DNA of 5,812 nt from JAVWGW01 sp036655915 (GTDB taxonomy: Bacteria > Actinomycetota > Coriobacteriia > Coriobacteriales > Eggerthellaceae), in assembly GCA_036655915.1 (NCBI GenBank), contig JAVVPE010000068.1, positions 1 to 5,812 on the forward strand, read 5' to 3'. Numbering within the stretch: the first letter of the stretch is position 1; each line of letters begins with the position of its first letter. The notes under the pieces are model-generated. The model made no database searches. It saw only the letters and a program-made list of their open reading frames with translations, and had not been told where the DNA came from. Of the stretch, positions 1-5,216 are shown piece after piece. The translations under genes and the position numbers were made by a program.

Positions 1-296
1 ACCATGGCCACAAAAGCCACCCAGACCACAAGAATTTCTGGAGTAAGAAACGAAGGCAATTGCGCACGAGGTGCCGAAGGGGATGTGGCGCGCTGCGGCG
101 CAAAACGGGTGGTTGCGGCGTGTCGGGTTGCGCCAGCCGAACGGGGCGCATCAGCGCGGCGCGGCGTGTGTGCGGAGTGCGGCGCATCGGCATGCCGATG
201 GTGCGGGGCACCCTGCGGGTGATCACCGGATTGCGGCGGCGTGGTTTGTGCGCGCGAATCGTTTCCCTGGGGCGTATAAGACGGTTTGTCCTGCAT
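1..296 (-). CDS. Partial CDS (5' end only): protein with disordered Pro/His/Arg-rich N-terminus followed by a membrane segment
   Basis: The frame opens with ATG at 296 and continues without a stop for 98 full codons to the left edge, so the rest of the gene lies outside the window. A very strong SD (GGGAGGAGG, 301-309) sits four bases before the ATG and decides the start. Residues 1 to about 80 are polar and low in complexity, rich in Pro, Ala, Thr, Ser, Arg and Gln with at least seven His, and have no predicted fold. From about residue 83 the character changes abruptly: a TPEI motif leads into the hydrophobic run ILVVWVAFVAMV, which looks like the start of a transmembrane helix. No signal peptide is seen at the N-terminus, so the tail is probably cytoplasmic and the protein membrane-anchored. 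It lies downstream of the U32 gene on the same strand but is separated from it by hairpins and has its own candidate promoter. I do not recognise the family. The gene call is fairly secure; the function is unknown. Confidence 0.72.
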   Translation of the reverse strand, partial: MQDKPSYTPQGNDSRAQTTPPQSGDHPQGAPHHRHADAPHSAHTPRRADAPRSAGATRHAATTRFAPQRATSPSAPRAQLPSFLTPEILVVWVAFVAM

Positions 297-300
297 GACG

Positions 301-309
301 CCTCCTCCC
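301..309 (-). promoter_or_regulatory. Strong Shine-Dalgarno site of the left-edge gene
   Basis: The minus strand reads GGGAGGAGG followed by CGTC and ATG. It contains AGGAGG four bases from the start, or GGGAGG seven bases away. It is the best SD match in the window and the main evidence that the truncated frame at 1-296 is a real gene. Confidence 0.75.
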
Positions 310-369
310 TAACGGCGGCCGCTTGTGCCACCGCGCAAAGTAGCTGTCCCCCACTAAAACTCTGCGGAT

Positions 370-397
370 AGTGTAACACGTTGCACCAGGTGATTAA
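370..397 (-). promoter_or_regulatory. Candidate promoter of the left-edge gene (extended -10)
   Basis: On the minus strand, TGTTACACT (378-370) fits an extended -10 element (TGn plus TACACT). TTAATC (397-392) lies 16 bases upstream as a weak -35, with three of six matches to TTGACA. Transcription would begin near 363 and leave a leader of about 65 bases before the ATG at 296. The assignment comes from consensus matching only. Confidence 0.4.
371..392. promoter_or_regulatory. Pair of 9-bp palindromes over the promoter, possible operator
   Basis: Two perfect 4-1-4 inverted repeats lie side by side: GTGTAACAC (371-379) and CACCAGGTG (384-392). Their centres are 13 bases apart. The first overlaps the -10 element and the second fills the spacer up to the weak -35, which is where a repressor would bind. 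I cannot name a matching regulator; this is a candidate site only. Confidence 0.3.
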
Positions 398-433
398 GGG
401 TATAGTTAGCGTCACGCCCGCCCAGCTATGCGT

Positions 434-457
434 TGCGCGCGGCCAATGGCGCGCGCA
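434..457 (-). terminator. Strong GC-rich hairpin, possible second terminator
   Basis: TGCGCGCG (434-441) pairs perfectly with CGCGCGCA (450-457). Inside it, CC (443-444) can also pair with GG (448-449), leaving a three-base loop and a one-base bulge. It lies about 65 bases past the U32 stop codon and upstream of the next gene's promoter. Neither strand has a T-run after it, so it is not a classical intrinsic terminator. It could serve as a T-less terminator, a 3'-end stabiliser or a barrier to read-through. Confidence 0.4.
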
Positions 458-487
458 CACACCGCCTCACAAGCGCGGCGCTGCGCC

Positions 488-516
488 GGGTGTTGCCGCC
501 CCAAGCGGCAGCACCC
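488..516 (-). terminator. Hairpin just after the U32 stop codon, probable terminator without T-tract
   Basis: On the plus strand GGGTG (488-492) pairs with CACCC (512-516), and TGCCGC (494-499) pairs with GCGGCA (505-510). A single T/G position separates the two stems and the loop has five bases. It begins five bases after the U32 stop codon, where a terminator is expected. No T-run follows on the minus strand, so termination strength is uncertain. Confidence 0.5.
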
Positions 517-521
517 CAAGG

Positions 522-1775
522 CTACCCTTGGCTTTGGATGCGCAAGATAGCGTGGGGGGCAAGCGGGGCCGAAGTGATGAAACCGTAGATCGACTGCGAG
601 CGATTGGCCACTGCCACTGTTTCGACACTACCCCCCGAATGCAGCAGCTGCAAGCCGCGCACCCTTACGCGGGCAACGGGGCAATGCGGCGACAACACTT
701 CCAGCACGTCGCCTTCGCAAAAACGGTTGTAGCATTCCGCACGCACAAGCCACTGCTGTTCCCCGGCGGCATCGGCCGCATCGGCCCCAAGCGGCTCACA
801 CGCCGTGACGGTGGCGGCCAGCAAATAGCCTTGGATGTAGCCGCTTTCCTCGGGCGCCTGCTGGGCATACCCATAGAAAAATCCGGTCGAATAGGGGCGA
901 TGCGAAATGGTTTCTAGCTCGGAAGCAAAAAGCGCGGGGTCGGCGCCGTCGAGCACCTGCCGATAGGCGTTCACCACCGTGGCCACGTAAAACGCCTTCT
1001 TGTTGCGCCCTTCAATCTTGAGCGAATTGACGCCTGCCGCGCGCAGATCATCCAAATGCGCAAGCATATTCATATCCTTGGAATTCATGATGTACGTGCC
1101 GCGCTCGTCTTCTTCCACAGGGAAATGTTCCCCCGGACGCTTTTCTTCTTCAAGCGTATAGCTCCAGCGGCAGGGCTGCGTGCAATGCCCCTTGTTGCCC
1201 GACCGCCCCGTAAGGTAATCGCTGATCAGGCAGCGCCCCGAAACGGCCATGCACATGGCACCCTGCACGAAAACTTCCAGTTCAAGATCGGCGGGAATAT
1301 CCCGGCGCATCGTGGCGATAGCTTCCAAGCTCATTTCCCGCGCACACACGATACGGCGCGCACCCATGTCGTACCACGCATGCGCCGCTTGGGCATTGGA
1401 ACACGACGCCTGGGTGCTCACATGCAAGGCCACCCCCGGCGCGTACTTTTTCGCCAGACGCAACGCGCCCAAATCGCTTATGATCAGGGCATCAACCCCC
1501 GCCGCAGCCAGGGCCTCCAAGTAGGGCGGCAAGGCTTCCAAATCGTGGGCATCCATCAGCGCGTTGCAGGTAAGGTGCACCTGCACCCCGTGCTGGTGGG
1601 CATAGGCCACCGCCGCAGGAATCTGATCGAGCGCAAAATTGGTGGCGCGTTGGCGCAGCCCAAAACGATCGGCCGCCAAATACACCGCATCGGCACCGAA
1701 GTAAATGGCGTAGCGCAGCTGGTCAAAGCCACCCGCAGGCGCTAACAGCTCAGGTTTTTGAAAAGTTTCATCCAT
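522..1775 (-). CDS. U32-family protein, probable tRNA uridine hydroxylation enzyme (TrhP/YrrO-like)
   Basis: This 417-residue protein is listed in databases as a 'U32 peptidase', but characterised relatives (E. coli TrhP/YegQ, B. subtilis YrrO, RlhA) hydroxylate RNA bases; TrhP and YrrO act on uridine 34 of tRNA. It starts with the typical PELLAPAGGFDQLRYAIYFGADAVYL segment pattern (residues 8-33). The core follows: HVSTQAS (118-124), then the signature around EVFVQGAMC (167-175), SGRC (179-182) and GHCTQPCRW (196-204). Cys175, Cys182, Cys198 and Cys202 have the family's C-x6-C-x15-C-x3-C spacing and probably hold an iron-sulfur cluster. NSKDMNML (231-238) and SLKIEGR (251-257) are also family motifs. 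Residues from about 315 form the small C-terminal domain, with extra Cys at 326, 348, 353 and 365. Length is normal. A Gln stands where FVHGAMC usually has His. No SD precedes the ATG, and the promoter spacing suggests leaderless translation. Family is sure; the exact RNA substrate is inferred. Confidence 0.93.
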   Translation of the reverse strand: MDETFQKPELLAPAGGFDQLRYAIYFGADAVYLAADRFGLRQRATNFALDQIPAAVAYAHQHGVQVHLTCNALMDAHDLEALPPYLEALAAAGVDALIISDLGALRLAKKYAPGVALHVSTQASCSNAQAAHAWYDMGARRIVCAREMSLEAIATMRRDIPADLELEVFVQGAMCMAVSGRCLISDYLTGRSGNKGHCTQPCRWSYTLEEEKRPGEHFPVEEDERGTYIMNSKDMNMLAHLDDLRAAGVNSLKIEGRNKKAFYVATVVNAYRQVLDGADPALFASELETISHRPYSTGFFYGYAQQAPEESGYIQGYLLAATVTACEPLGADAADAAGEQQWLVRAECYNRFCEGDVLEVLSPHCPVARVRVRGLQLLHSGGSVETVAVANRSQSIYGFITSAPLAPHAILRIQSQG

Positions 1776-1778
1776 GGC

Positions 1779-1797
1779 CTAGCAGTATACCAGCTAG
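1779..1797 (-). promoter_or_regulatory. U32 gene promoter: extended -10 inside an inverted repeat, probably giving a leaderless mRNA
   Basis: The minus strand carries TGGTATACT (1792-1784), a full extended -10 (TGn-TATACT). Only eight bases separate its end from the A of the ATG at 1775. Transcription normally starts about seven bases after a -10, so the mRNA should begin at or within a base or two of the start codon, and no SD is present. The -10 is framed by CTAGC (1779-1783) and GCTAG (1793-1797), a 5-9-5 inverted repeat that could be an operator. No good -35 is visible, as is common for extended -10 promoters. Confidence 0.5.
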
Positions 1798-1938
1798 CCC
1801 TGCTGCCATAGAAATTTCCACAGGGGCATACGAATCGGCATATAAAGCGTAGCCCGTGCCGCAAGCGTGATTCTTACCGGTTGATTACCTGGGGACAACG
1901 AAGCGGATACTTTCTGGGTGGTGGGGGTAAGAAAAACC

Positions 1939-1944
1939 TATACT
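1939..1944 (+). promoter_or_regulatory. Candidate -10 element of the PGPGW-like gene
   Basis: TATACT matches the -10 consensus in five of six positions and lies 40 bases before the ATG, giving a leader of roughly 34 bases. No convincing -35 stands 16-18 bases upstream, where the sequence is G-rich. The call is therefore weak. Confidence 0.3.
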
Positions 1945-1946
1945 CG

Positions 1947-1965
1947 GTTTTAGGAAAACTAAAGC
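1947..1965 (+). promoter_or_regulatory. Inverted repeat at the start of the leader of the PGPGW-like gene
   Basis: GTTTTAG (1947-1953) can pair with CTAAAGC (1959-1965) around the loop GAAAA, with one G-T wobble. A perfect alternative pairs GTTTT (1947-1951) with AAAAC (1955-1959). It falls at the predicted transcription start, just before the SD, so it could be an operator or a weak 5' hairpin. No T-run follows. Confidence 0.25.
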
Positions 1966-1973
1966 GATCTGTG

Positions 1974-1978
1974 AAGGA
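1974..1978 (+). promoter_or_regulatory. Shine-Dalgarno site of the PGPGW-like gene
   Basis: AAGGA lies six bases before the ATG at 1985, a good SD at the best distance. It selects this start over an overlapping frame in the leader. Confidence 0.65.
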
Positions 1979-1984
1979 AGTAGT

Positions 1985-2236
1985 ATGCCTGATTATAAGC
2001 TTGATCAAGCACGGCAAGCGACCCCCACCACCGCTGAGCTACAGCCGCGCGTGGTGCCCGTGCGTTCTTTGGGCGCAAGCGTTTTGATGGTAATCGCCGG
2101 CATCATCATTGCGCTTGTTGGCATCCCCTTGCTCATCTTGCCTGGACCCGGCGTGGCGCTTATTGTTGGTGGGCTTGTGCTTGCGGCAAGCGGCGGAAAA
2201 TCGCTTGTGGCAAATCTGCGACAAAAACGGCTTTAG
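1985..2236 (+). CDS. Small PGPGW-like transmembrane protein
   Basis: The product has 83 residues. Residues 1-30 form a polar, probably cytoplasmic, N-terminal tail. A hydrophobic stretch covers about 32-69 and is broken by Pro-Gly-Pro-Gly at 53-56, so it probably makes two short membrane helices or a re-entrant hairpin: VLMVIAGIIIALVGIPLLI before the turn and VALIVGGLVLAA after it. The end, KSLVANLRQKRL, is basic and should stay in the cytoplasm. The PGPG turn, followed by a glycine-rich helix, matches the small 'putative transmembrane protein PGPGW' family, although Val replaces the usual Trp. The biochemical role of that family is not known to me. The gene has a good SD and stands alone on the plus strand. 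Its TAG stop overlaps the stop of tlyA by convergent transcription. The gene call is strong; the family is likely; the function is unknown. Confidence 0.8.
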   Translation: MPDYKLDQARQATPTTAELQPRVVPVRSLGASVLMVIAGIIIALVGIPLLILPGPGVALIVGGLVLAASGGKSLVANLRQKRL

Positions 2237-2967
2237 CTTGCTTGGTAGACGGCGCGCACGAGAAACTCTGTGTTGCCTTCGGGGCCTTTTAGGGGGGATT
2301 CTATTACGCCGGTGACGGCAAAACCTGAGGCCACAAGGGCGGCGCTGACTTCTTCCACCACGCGTTGATGCACCTGCGGGTCGCGCACCACGCCGCGATC
2401 GGTTTCGCTGTGATGGGATTCAAACTGGGGCTTTACCAAGCCGATAAATACGCTGCCCGGCTGCGACAGGCGGGCAAAGGCGGGGGCAAGCTGCGCCAAA
2501 CCGATGAAGCTTACATCGGCAACCAGCACATCGAAGGGGGCACCCAAGGCCTTCGGGTCGGCCGTTTTGATATTGGTGCGCTCGAAAACTTCCACCCGCG
2601 CATCCTGGCGCAAGGTCCACGCAAGCTGTCCATAATTCACATCGACGCAGGCCACATGCGCGGCGCCTGCCTGCAACAAGCAATCGGTGAAGCCGCCGGT
2701 GGAAGAGCCTATGTCTATGCAGCGGGTTCCCAGTACTTCCTGCCCAAACGCCACCAGCGCCCCTTGCAACTTGTGGCCGCCCCGCGAAACGAATCGCGTG
2801 CGGTTTTTCACCACAACATCCGCCGCCGGGTCCACCTTCAGCGCGGCGCTGGTGGCATACACGTCATCAACCTTAACCTCGTGCGCCAAAACGGCTCGCA
2901 AGGCTGATCCCTCATCGGGAAAATATCCTTGCCCAACCAACAGGGTATCCAAGCGGATTTTCTTCAT
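2233..2967 (-). CDS. tlyA: TlyA-family rRNA 2'-O-methyltransferase (S4 and FtsJ-like domains)
   Basis: TlyA enzymes transfer a methyl group from S-adenosylmethionine to the 2'-OH of a cytidine in 23S rRNA, and in some species also in 16S rRNA; loss gives capreomycin/viomycin resistance in mycobacteria. From the ATG at 2967 the protein has 244 residues. An S4-like RNA-binding domain (about 1-60) starts with RLDTLLVGQG. Next come FVSRGGHKL (59-67), the SAM-binding loop DIGSSTGGFTD (85-95), VADVSFI (149-155), VKPQFE (178-183) and the end motif GNTEFLVRAV (231-240). Lys66, Asp151, Lys179 and Glu234 fit the catalytic K-D-K-E tetrad. The S4 part is divergent: the usual SR is replaced by DEGSALR. 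The compact length resembles type I TlyA, which acts on 23S only (inference). A second ATG lies 15 bases upstream (2982) in a duplicated sequence. I prefer 2967 because family members begin MKK-RLD, but neither start has a good SD. It is the last gene of the operon. Confidence 0.92.
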   Translation of the reverse strand: MKKIRLDTLLVGQGYFPDEGSALRAVLAHEVKVDDVYATSAALKVDPAADVVVKNRTRFVSRGGHKLQGALVAFGQEVLGTRCIDIGSSTGGFTDCLLQAGAAHVACVDVNYGQLAWTLRQDARVEVFERTNIKTADPKALGAPFDVLVADVSFIGLAQLAPAFARLSQPGSVFIGLVKPQFESHHSETDRGVVRDPQVHQRVVEEVSAALVASGFAVTGVIESPLKGPEGNTEFLVRAVYQAS

Positions 2968-2982
2968 GACAATTTTCTTCAT
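2957..2982 (-). repeat. Duplicated start-codon segment of tlyA
   Basis: ATGAAGAAAAT occurs twice, 15 bases apart and in frame, at 2982-2972 and 2967-2957. The upstream copy would add MKKIV to TlyA. Before the first copy lies a pyrimidine-rich tract with no SD. The pattern looks like a small in-frame duplication of the beginning of the gene. Confidence 0.6.
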
Positions 2983-3004
2983 GAGAAGAGAGAGGGACGA
3001 AGCA

Positions 3005-5194
3005 TCATACCGAGCCCACCGTTCCGGTTTCTAATATCTTCAGAAAATCATCCTCGGTCAACACGGGCACGCCCAGCGAAAGGGCTTTTGCCTGCTTTGA
3101 ACCGGCGGCTTCCCCGCAGATCACATAGCTTGTTTTGGCCGACACGCTGCCCGACACTTTCGCCCCGCGCGCTTTTAATTCGCTGCCGGCTTCTTCGCGG
3201 GTCATGCCGCTTTTTACCAGGCTTCCCGTCAGCACAAAGCTTAGGCCCGCAAGCGTTTGGGGCAGGGCGGCCTCGCCGGTATCGGCAGCCGCCAGCGAAA
3301 AGCCGTGATCGGCCAAACGCTCGATAACGGCAATGTTGTCGGGCGTGCGCAAAAACGTGTACAGGCTGCGCGCGATAATGGTGCCCACGCCGTCGATGGC
3401 GGCAAGCTGATCTTGGGTGGCGGCGCGCAGGGCTTCGATGGAGGGAAGCGCCTTCACAATCTGCTCGGCCGTCGTTTTGCCCACATGGCGCACGCCCAGG
3501 CCAAACAGCACGCGGGCAAAGGGGCGCGTCTTGCTCAGCTCTAGGGCAGCCACCAGCTTTTTGGCCACGACAGCACCCAAATGTATGGGCTCGCCTTCTT
3601 TCTTCACGCGGCCCATATCAAGGGTGGTCAGATCGTATTCATCAAGCGTGTAGTAATCGGCCACATCGCTTAAGCGCCCCGCATCGATCAAGCGCGTGAC
3701 GATTTCTTCGCCCATGCCTTCGATATCAAGCGCGCCACGACTGGCCCAATGCAGCAGGCGTTCCTGTGCCTGAGCAGGGCAATCGATGGAAATACAGCGG
3801 AAGGCCGCCTCCCCTTCTTCGCGCACAATAGGCGAAGCGCAACTGGGGCACAGCGCAGGCATCTGCCACGGCTGCGCATCGGCTGGCCGCAAGCTGGCCA
3901 CCGCACCCAGCACTTCGGGGATCACATCGCCGGCCTTGCGCACGATAACGGTATCGCCCACGCGCACATCTTTGCGGTGCACTTCATCGACGTTGTGCAG
4001 CGTCGCGCGCGCCACGGTGGACCCCGCCACCACCACCGGGTCAAGTTCGGCAACGGGGGTAAGCGCACCGGTTCTGCCCACCTGCACGGTGATGTCGCGC
4101 AGCAAAGTAGTCTGCTCTTCGGGCGGAAACTTGTAGGCGATGGCCCAACGCGGCGCCCGCGCCGTAGCGCCCAGTTCGTCTTGCAGCGCAAACGAATCCA
4201 CTTTAACCACAACGCCGTCTATTTCATAGGGAAGCTGTTCGCGCCGCCGCAGTGCCTGCTGGCAAAAATCGTGCACTTGATCGGCGGTTTTGCAAAGGGC
4301 AACATCGGGATTGACGTGGAACCCGGCAAGCCGCAGCCATTCTAAAAGTTCCCACTGTCCACGCGCGTGCAAGAAGCGTTCATCGGCCACCGCATAGATG
4401 AAGGTGGAAAGATCGCGCCCCTTTGTGATGTGCGGATCTTTCTGGCGCAAGCTGCCCGCCGCCGCATTGCGCGGGTTGGCAAAGGGGCTTTTGCCCGCCT
4501 GCGCTGCCGCGGCGTTTAAGGATTCAAAGCTGGCTTTGGGCATGTAGACTTCCCCGCGCAGTTCGATGGCACCTTCTTGTGCTGCGGGCGCAAGGCCTGC
4601 CGCGGCGGCGGGGCGCAGGCGCAACGGCACATCGGCAACCGTGCGCAGGTTGATGGTGACATCTTCACCCGTTGTGCCATCGCCGCGCGTGGCAGCCCGC
4701 ACAAGCAGGCCGTTTTCGTAGGTAAGCGCAATGGACGACCCGTCGATTTTTAGTTCGCACACCAGGGGCACCTGCTGCCCCAGCGCTTCGTGCATGCGCT
4801 GAATCCAAGCATCCAACTCGCCCAAATCCATCGCGTTATCAAGCGAATACAGGCGCCGCTGGTGCACGATGGGGGCAAACTGTTCGCCCACATAACCGCC
4901 CACACGCTGCGTGGGCGAAGCGGCATCATACAACTCGGGGTGCACCGCTTCTAATTCGCGCAATTCTTGCATGAGCGAATCGAAGGCCGCATCCGTTAAC
5001 TCGGGCGCATCGGTGGCGTAATACAGATAGCTGTGATGTTCAATTTCACGGCGCAGCGCTTCGACGCGCACCTGCGGATCGCTTGCGGCCGGGGGTGCCG
5101 CAGCATCAGCGGCGGCGGCGCCAAAAAGCGTATCGGGTGCATAATCGCTCGTGTTCATAGTGTTCATAGTATCCGTAGTGTCCGTAGTGTTCAT
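3005..5194 (-). CDS. ligA: NAD-dependent DNA ligase LigA
   Basis: LigA seals nicks between Okazaki fragments and in repair, using NAD+ to adenylate itself. With the ATG at 5194 the product has 729 residues, longer than the usual 670 or so because of a Thr/Asn/Asp- and Ala-rich extension of roughly 40. Domain Ia follows (about 43-105, HHSYLYY...DAPELTD). The nucleotidyl-transferase core has active-site Lys149 in ELKIDGS, RGDGTTGEDV (170-179), ELRGEVYMP, NPRNAAAGSLRQ, EIDGVVVKVD and IAYKFPPEE. An OB fold comes next, then a zinc finger with Cys449, 452, 467 and 472, helix-hairpin-helix repeats (about 480-615) and a BRCT domain (about 648-722). All catalytic parts are present, so it should be active. 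It follows the HdeD-family gene closely and precedes tlyA by 22-37 bases. Starts at GTG 5215 and ATG 5167 or 5158 are also in frame; the only upstream G-run (GGGG) is 11 bases from ATG 5194, so the start is uncertain. Confidence 0.97.
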   Translation of the reverse strand: MNTTDTTDTMNTMNTSDYAPDTLFGAAAADAAAPPAASDPQVRVEALRREIEHHSYLYYATDAPELTDAAFDSLMQELRELEAVHPELYDAASPTQRVGGYVGEQFAPIVHQRRLYSLDNAMDLGELDAWIQRMHEALGQQVPLVCELKIDGSSIALTYENGLLVRAATRGDGTTGEDVTINLRTVADVPLRLRPAAAAGLAPAAQEGAIELRGEVYMPKASFESLNAAAAQAGKSPFANPRNAAAGSLRQKDPHITKGRDLSTFIYAVADERFLHARGQWELLEWLRLAGFHVNPDVALCKTADQVHDFCQQALRRREQLPYEIDGVVVKVDSFALQDELGATARAPRWAIAYKFPPEEQTTLLRDITVQVGRTGALTPVAELDPVVVAGSTVARATLHNVDEVHRKDVRVGDTVIVRKAGDVIPEVLGAVASLRPADAQPWQMPALCPSCASPIVREEGEAAFRCISIDCPAQAQERLLHWASRGALDIEGMGEEIVTRLIDAGRLSDVADYYTLDEYDLTTLDMGRVKKEGEPIHLGAVVAKKLVAALELSKTRPFARVLFGLGVRHVGKTTAEQIVKALPSIEALRAATQDQLAAIDGVGTIIARSLYTFLRTPDNIAVIERLADHGFSLAAADTGEAALPQTLAGLSFVLTGSLVKSGMTREEAGSELKARGAKVSGSVSAKTSYVICGEAAGSKQAKALSLGVPVLTEDDFLKILETGTVGSV

Positions 5195-5197
5195 AGT
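5153..5197 (-). repeat. Five-unit 9-bp tandem repeat at the ligA start
   Basis: On the minus strand five 9-base units follow one another: ACTATGAAC, ACTACGGAC, ACTACGGAT, ACTATGAAC, ACTATGAAC. They encode TMN, TTD, TTD, TMN, TMN. A degenerate sixth unit (ACGAGCGAT) follows. Three of the five units carry an in-frame ATG (5194, 5167, 5158). A change in unit number would keep the frame but add or remove possible start codons and alter their distance from upstream signals. Confidence 0.85.
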
Positions 5198-5216
5198 GAT
5201 TGCTGCCCCGCGCACT

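Larger units (their letters stand above)
1776..1984. other. Divergent intergenic region between the U32 gene and the PGPGW-like gene
   Basis: These 209 bases separate two divergent genes. The left end holds the U32 promoter. The right end holds a -10-like TATACT, a small inverted repeat and an SD for the plus-strand gene. The middle (about 1800-1930) contains imperfect direct repeats (GGCATA at 1825-1830 and 1837-1842; TGATTCTTACC and TGATTACC near 1868-1889) but no gene, RNA structure or riboswitch that I can recognise. Confidence 0.5.

Noticed and set aside
315..322. GCGGCCGC palindrome in the leader of the left-edge gene
   Set aside because: An 8-bp GC palindrome is expected by chance in such GC-rich sequence and shows no wider structure.
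381..917. Plus-strand open frame running from the intergenic region into the U32 gene, with a TTGCAC/TATAGT promoter-like pair at 381-406
   Set aside because: It starts at TTG without an SD, most of it is antisense to the U32 gene, and the promoter-like pair has only 14 bases of spacing, too short for a usual promoter.
1056..1745. Long plus-strand open frame (229 codons) opposite the U32 gene
   Set aside because: It is antisense to a clearly conserved protein, rich in Arg, His and Ala as expected from reading GC-rich codons backwards, and has no SD or domain.
1815..1822. TTTCCACA, similar to a DnaA box
   Set aside because: It is a single imperfect copy with no AT-rich unwinding element or other boxes nearby, so there is no sign of an origin.
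1881..2087. Plus-strand open frame in the leader of the PGPGW-like gene
   Set aside because: It starts at TTG without an SD and overlaps, in another frame, a gene with a good SD and a clear membrane segment.
2275..2290. GCC-TTCGG-GGC followed by TTTT on the plus strand, a possible terminator for the PGPGW-like gene
   Set aside because: The stem has only three pairs and the bases encode a conserved Gly-Pro-Glu-Gly stretch of TlyA, which explains them.
2365..2907. Plus-strand open frame opposite tlyA
   Set aside because: It lies wholly inside the conserved tlyA coding sequence and shows no recognisable motif.
3749..4345. Plus-strand open frames opposite ligA (also 3257-3544 and 3786-4136)
   Set aside because: They mirror the codon bias of ligA, show low-complexity Arg/His/Gly-rich translations and have no start signals.
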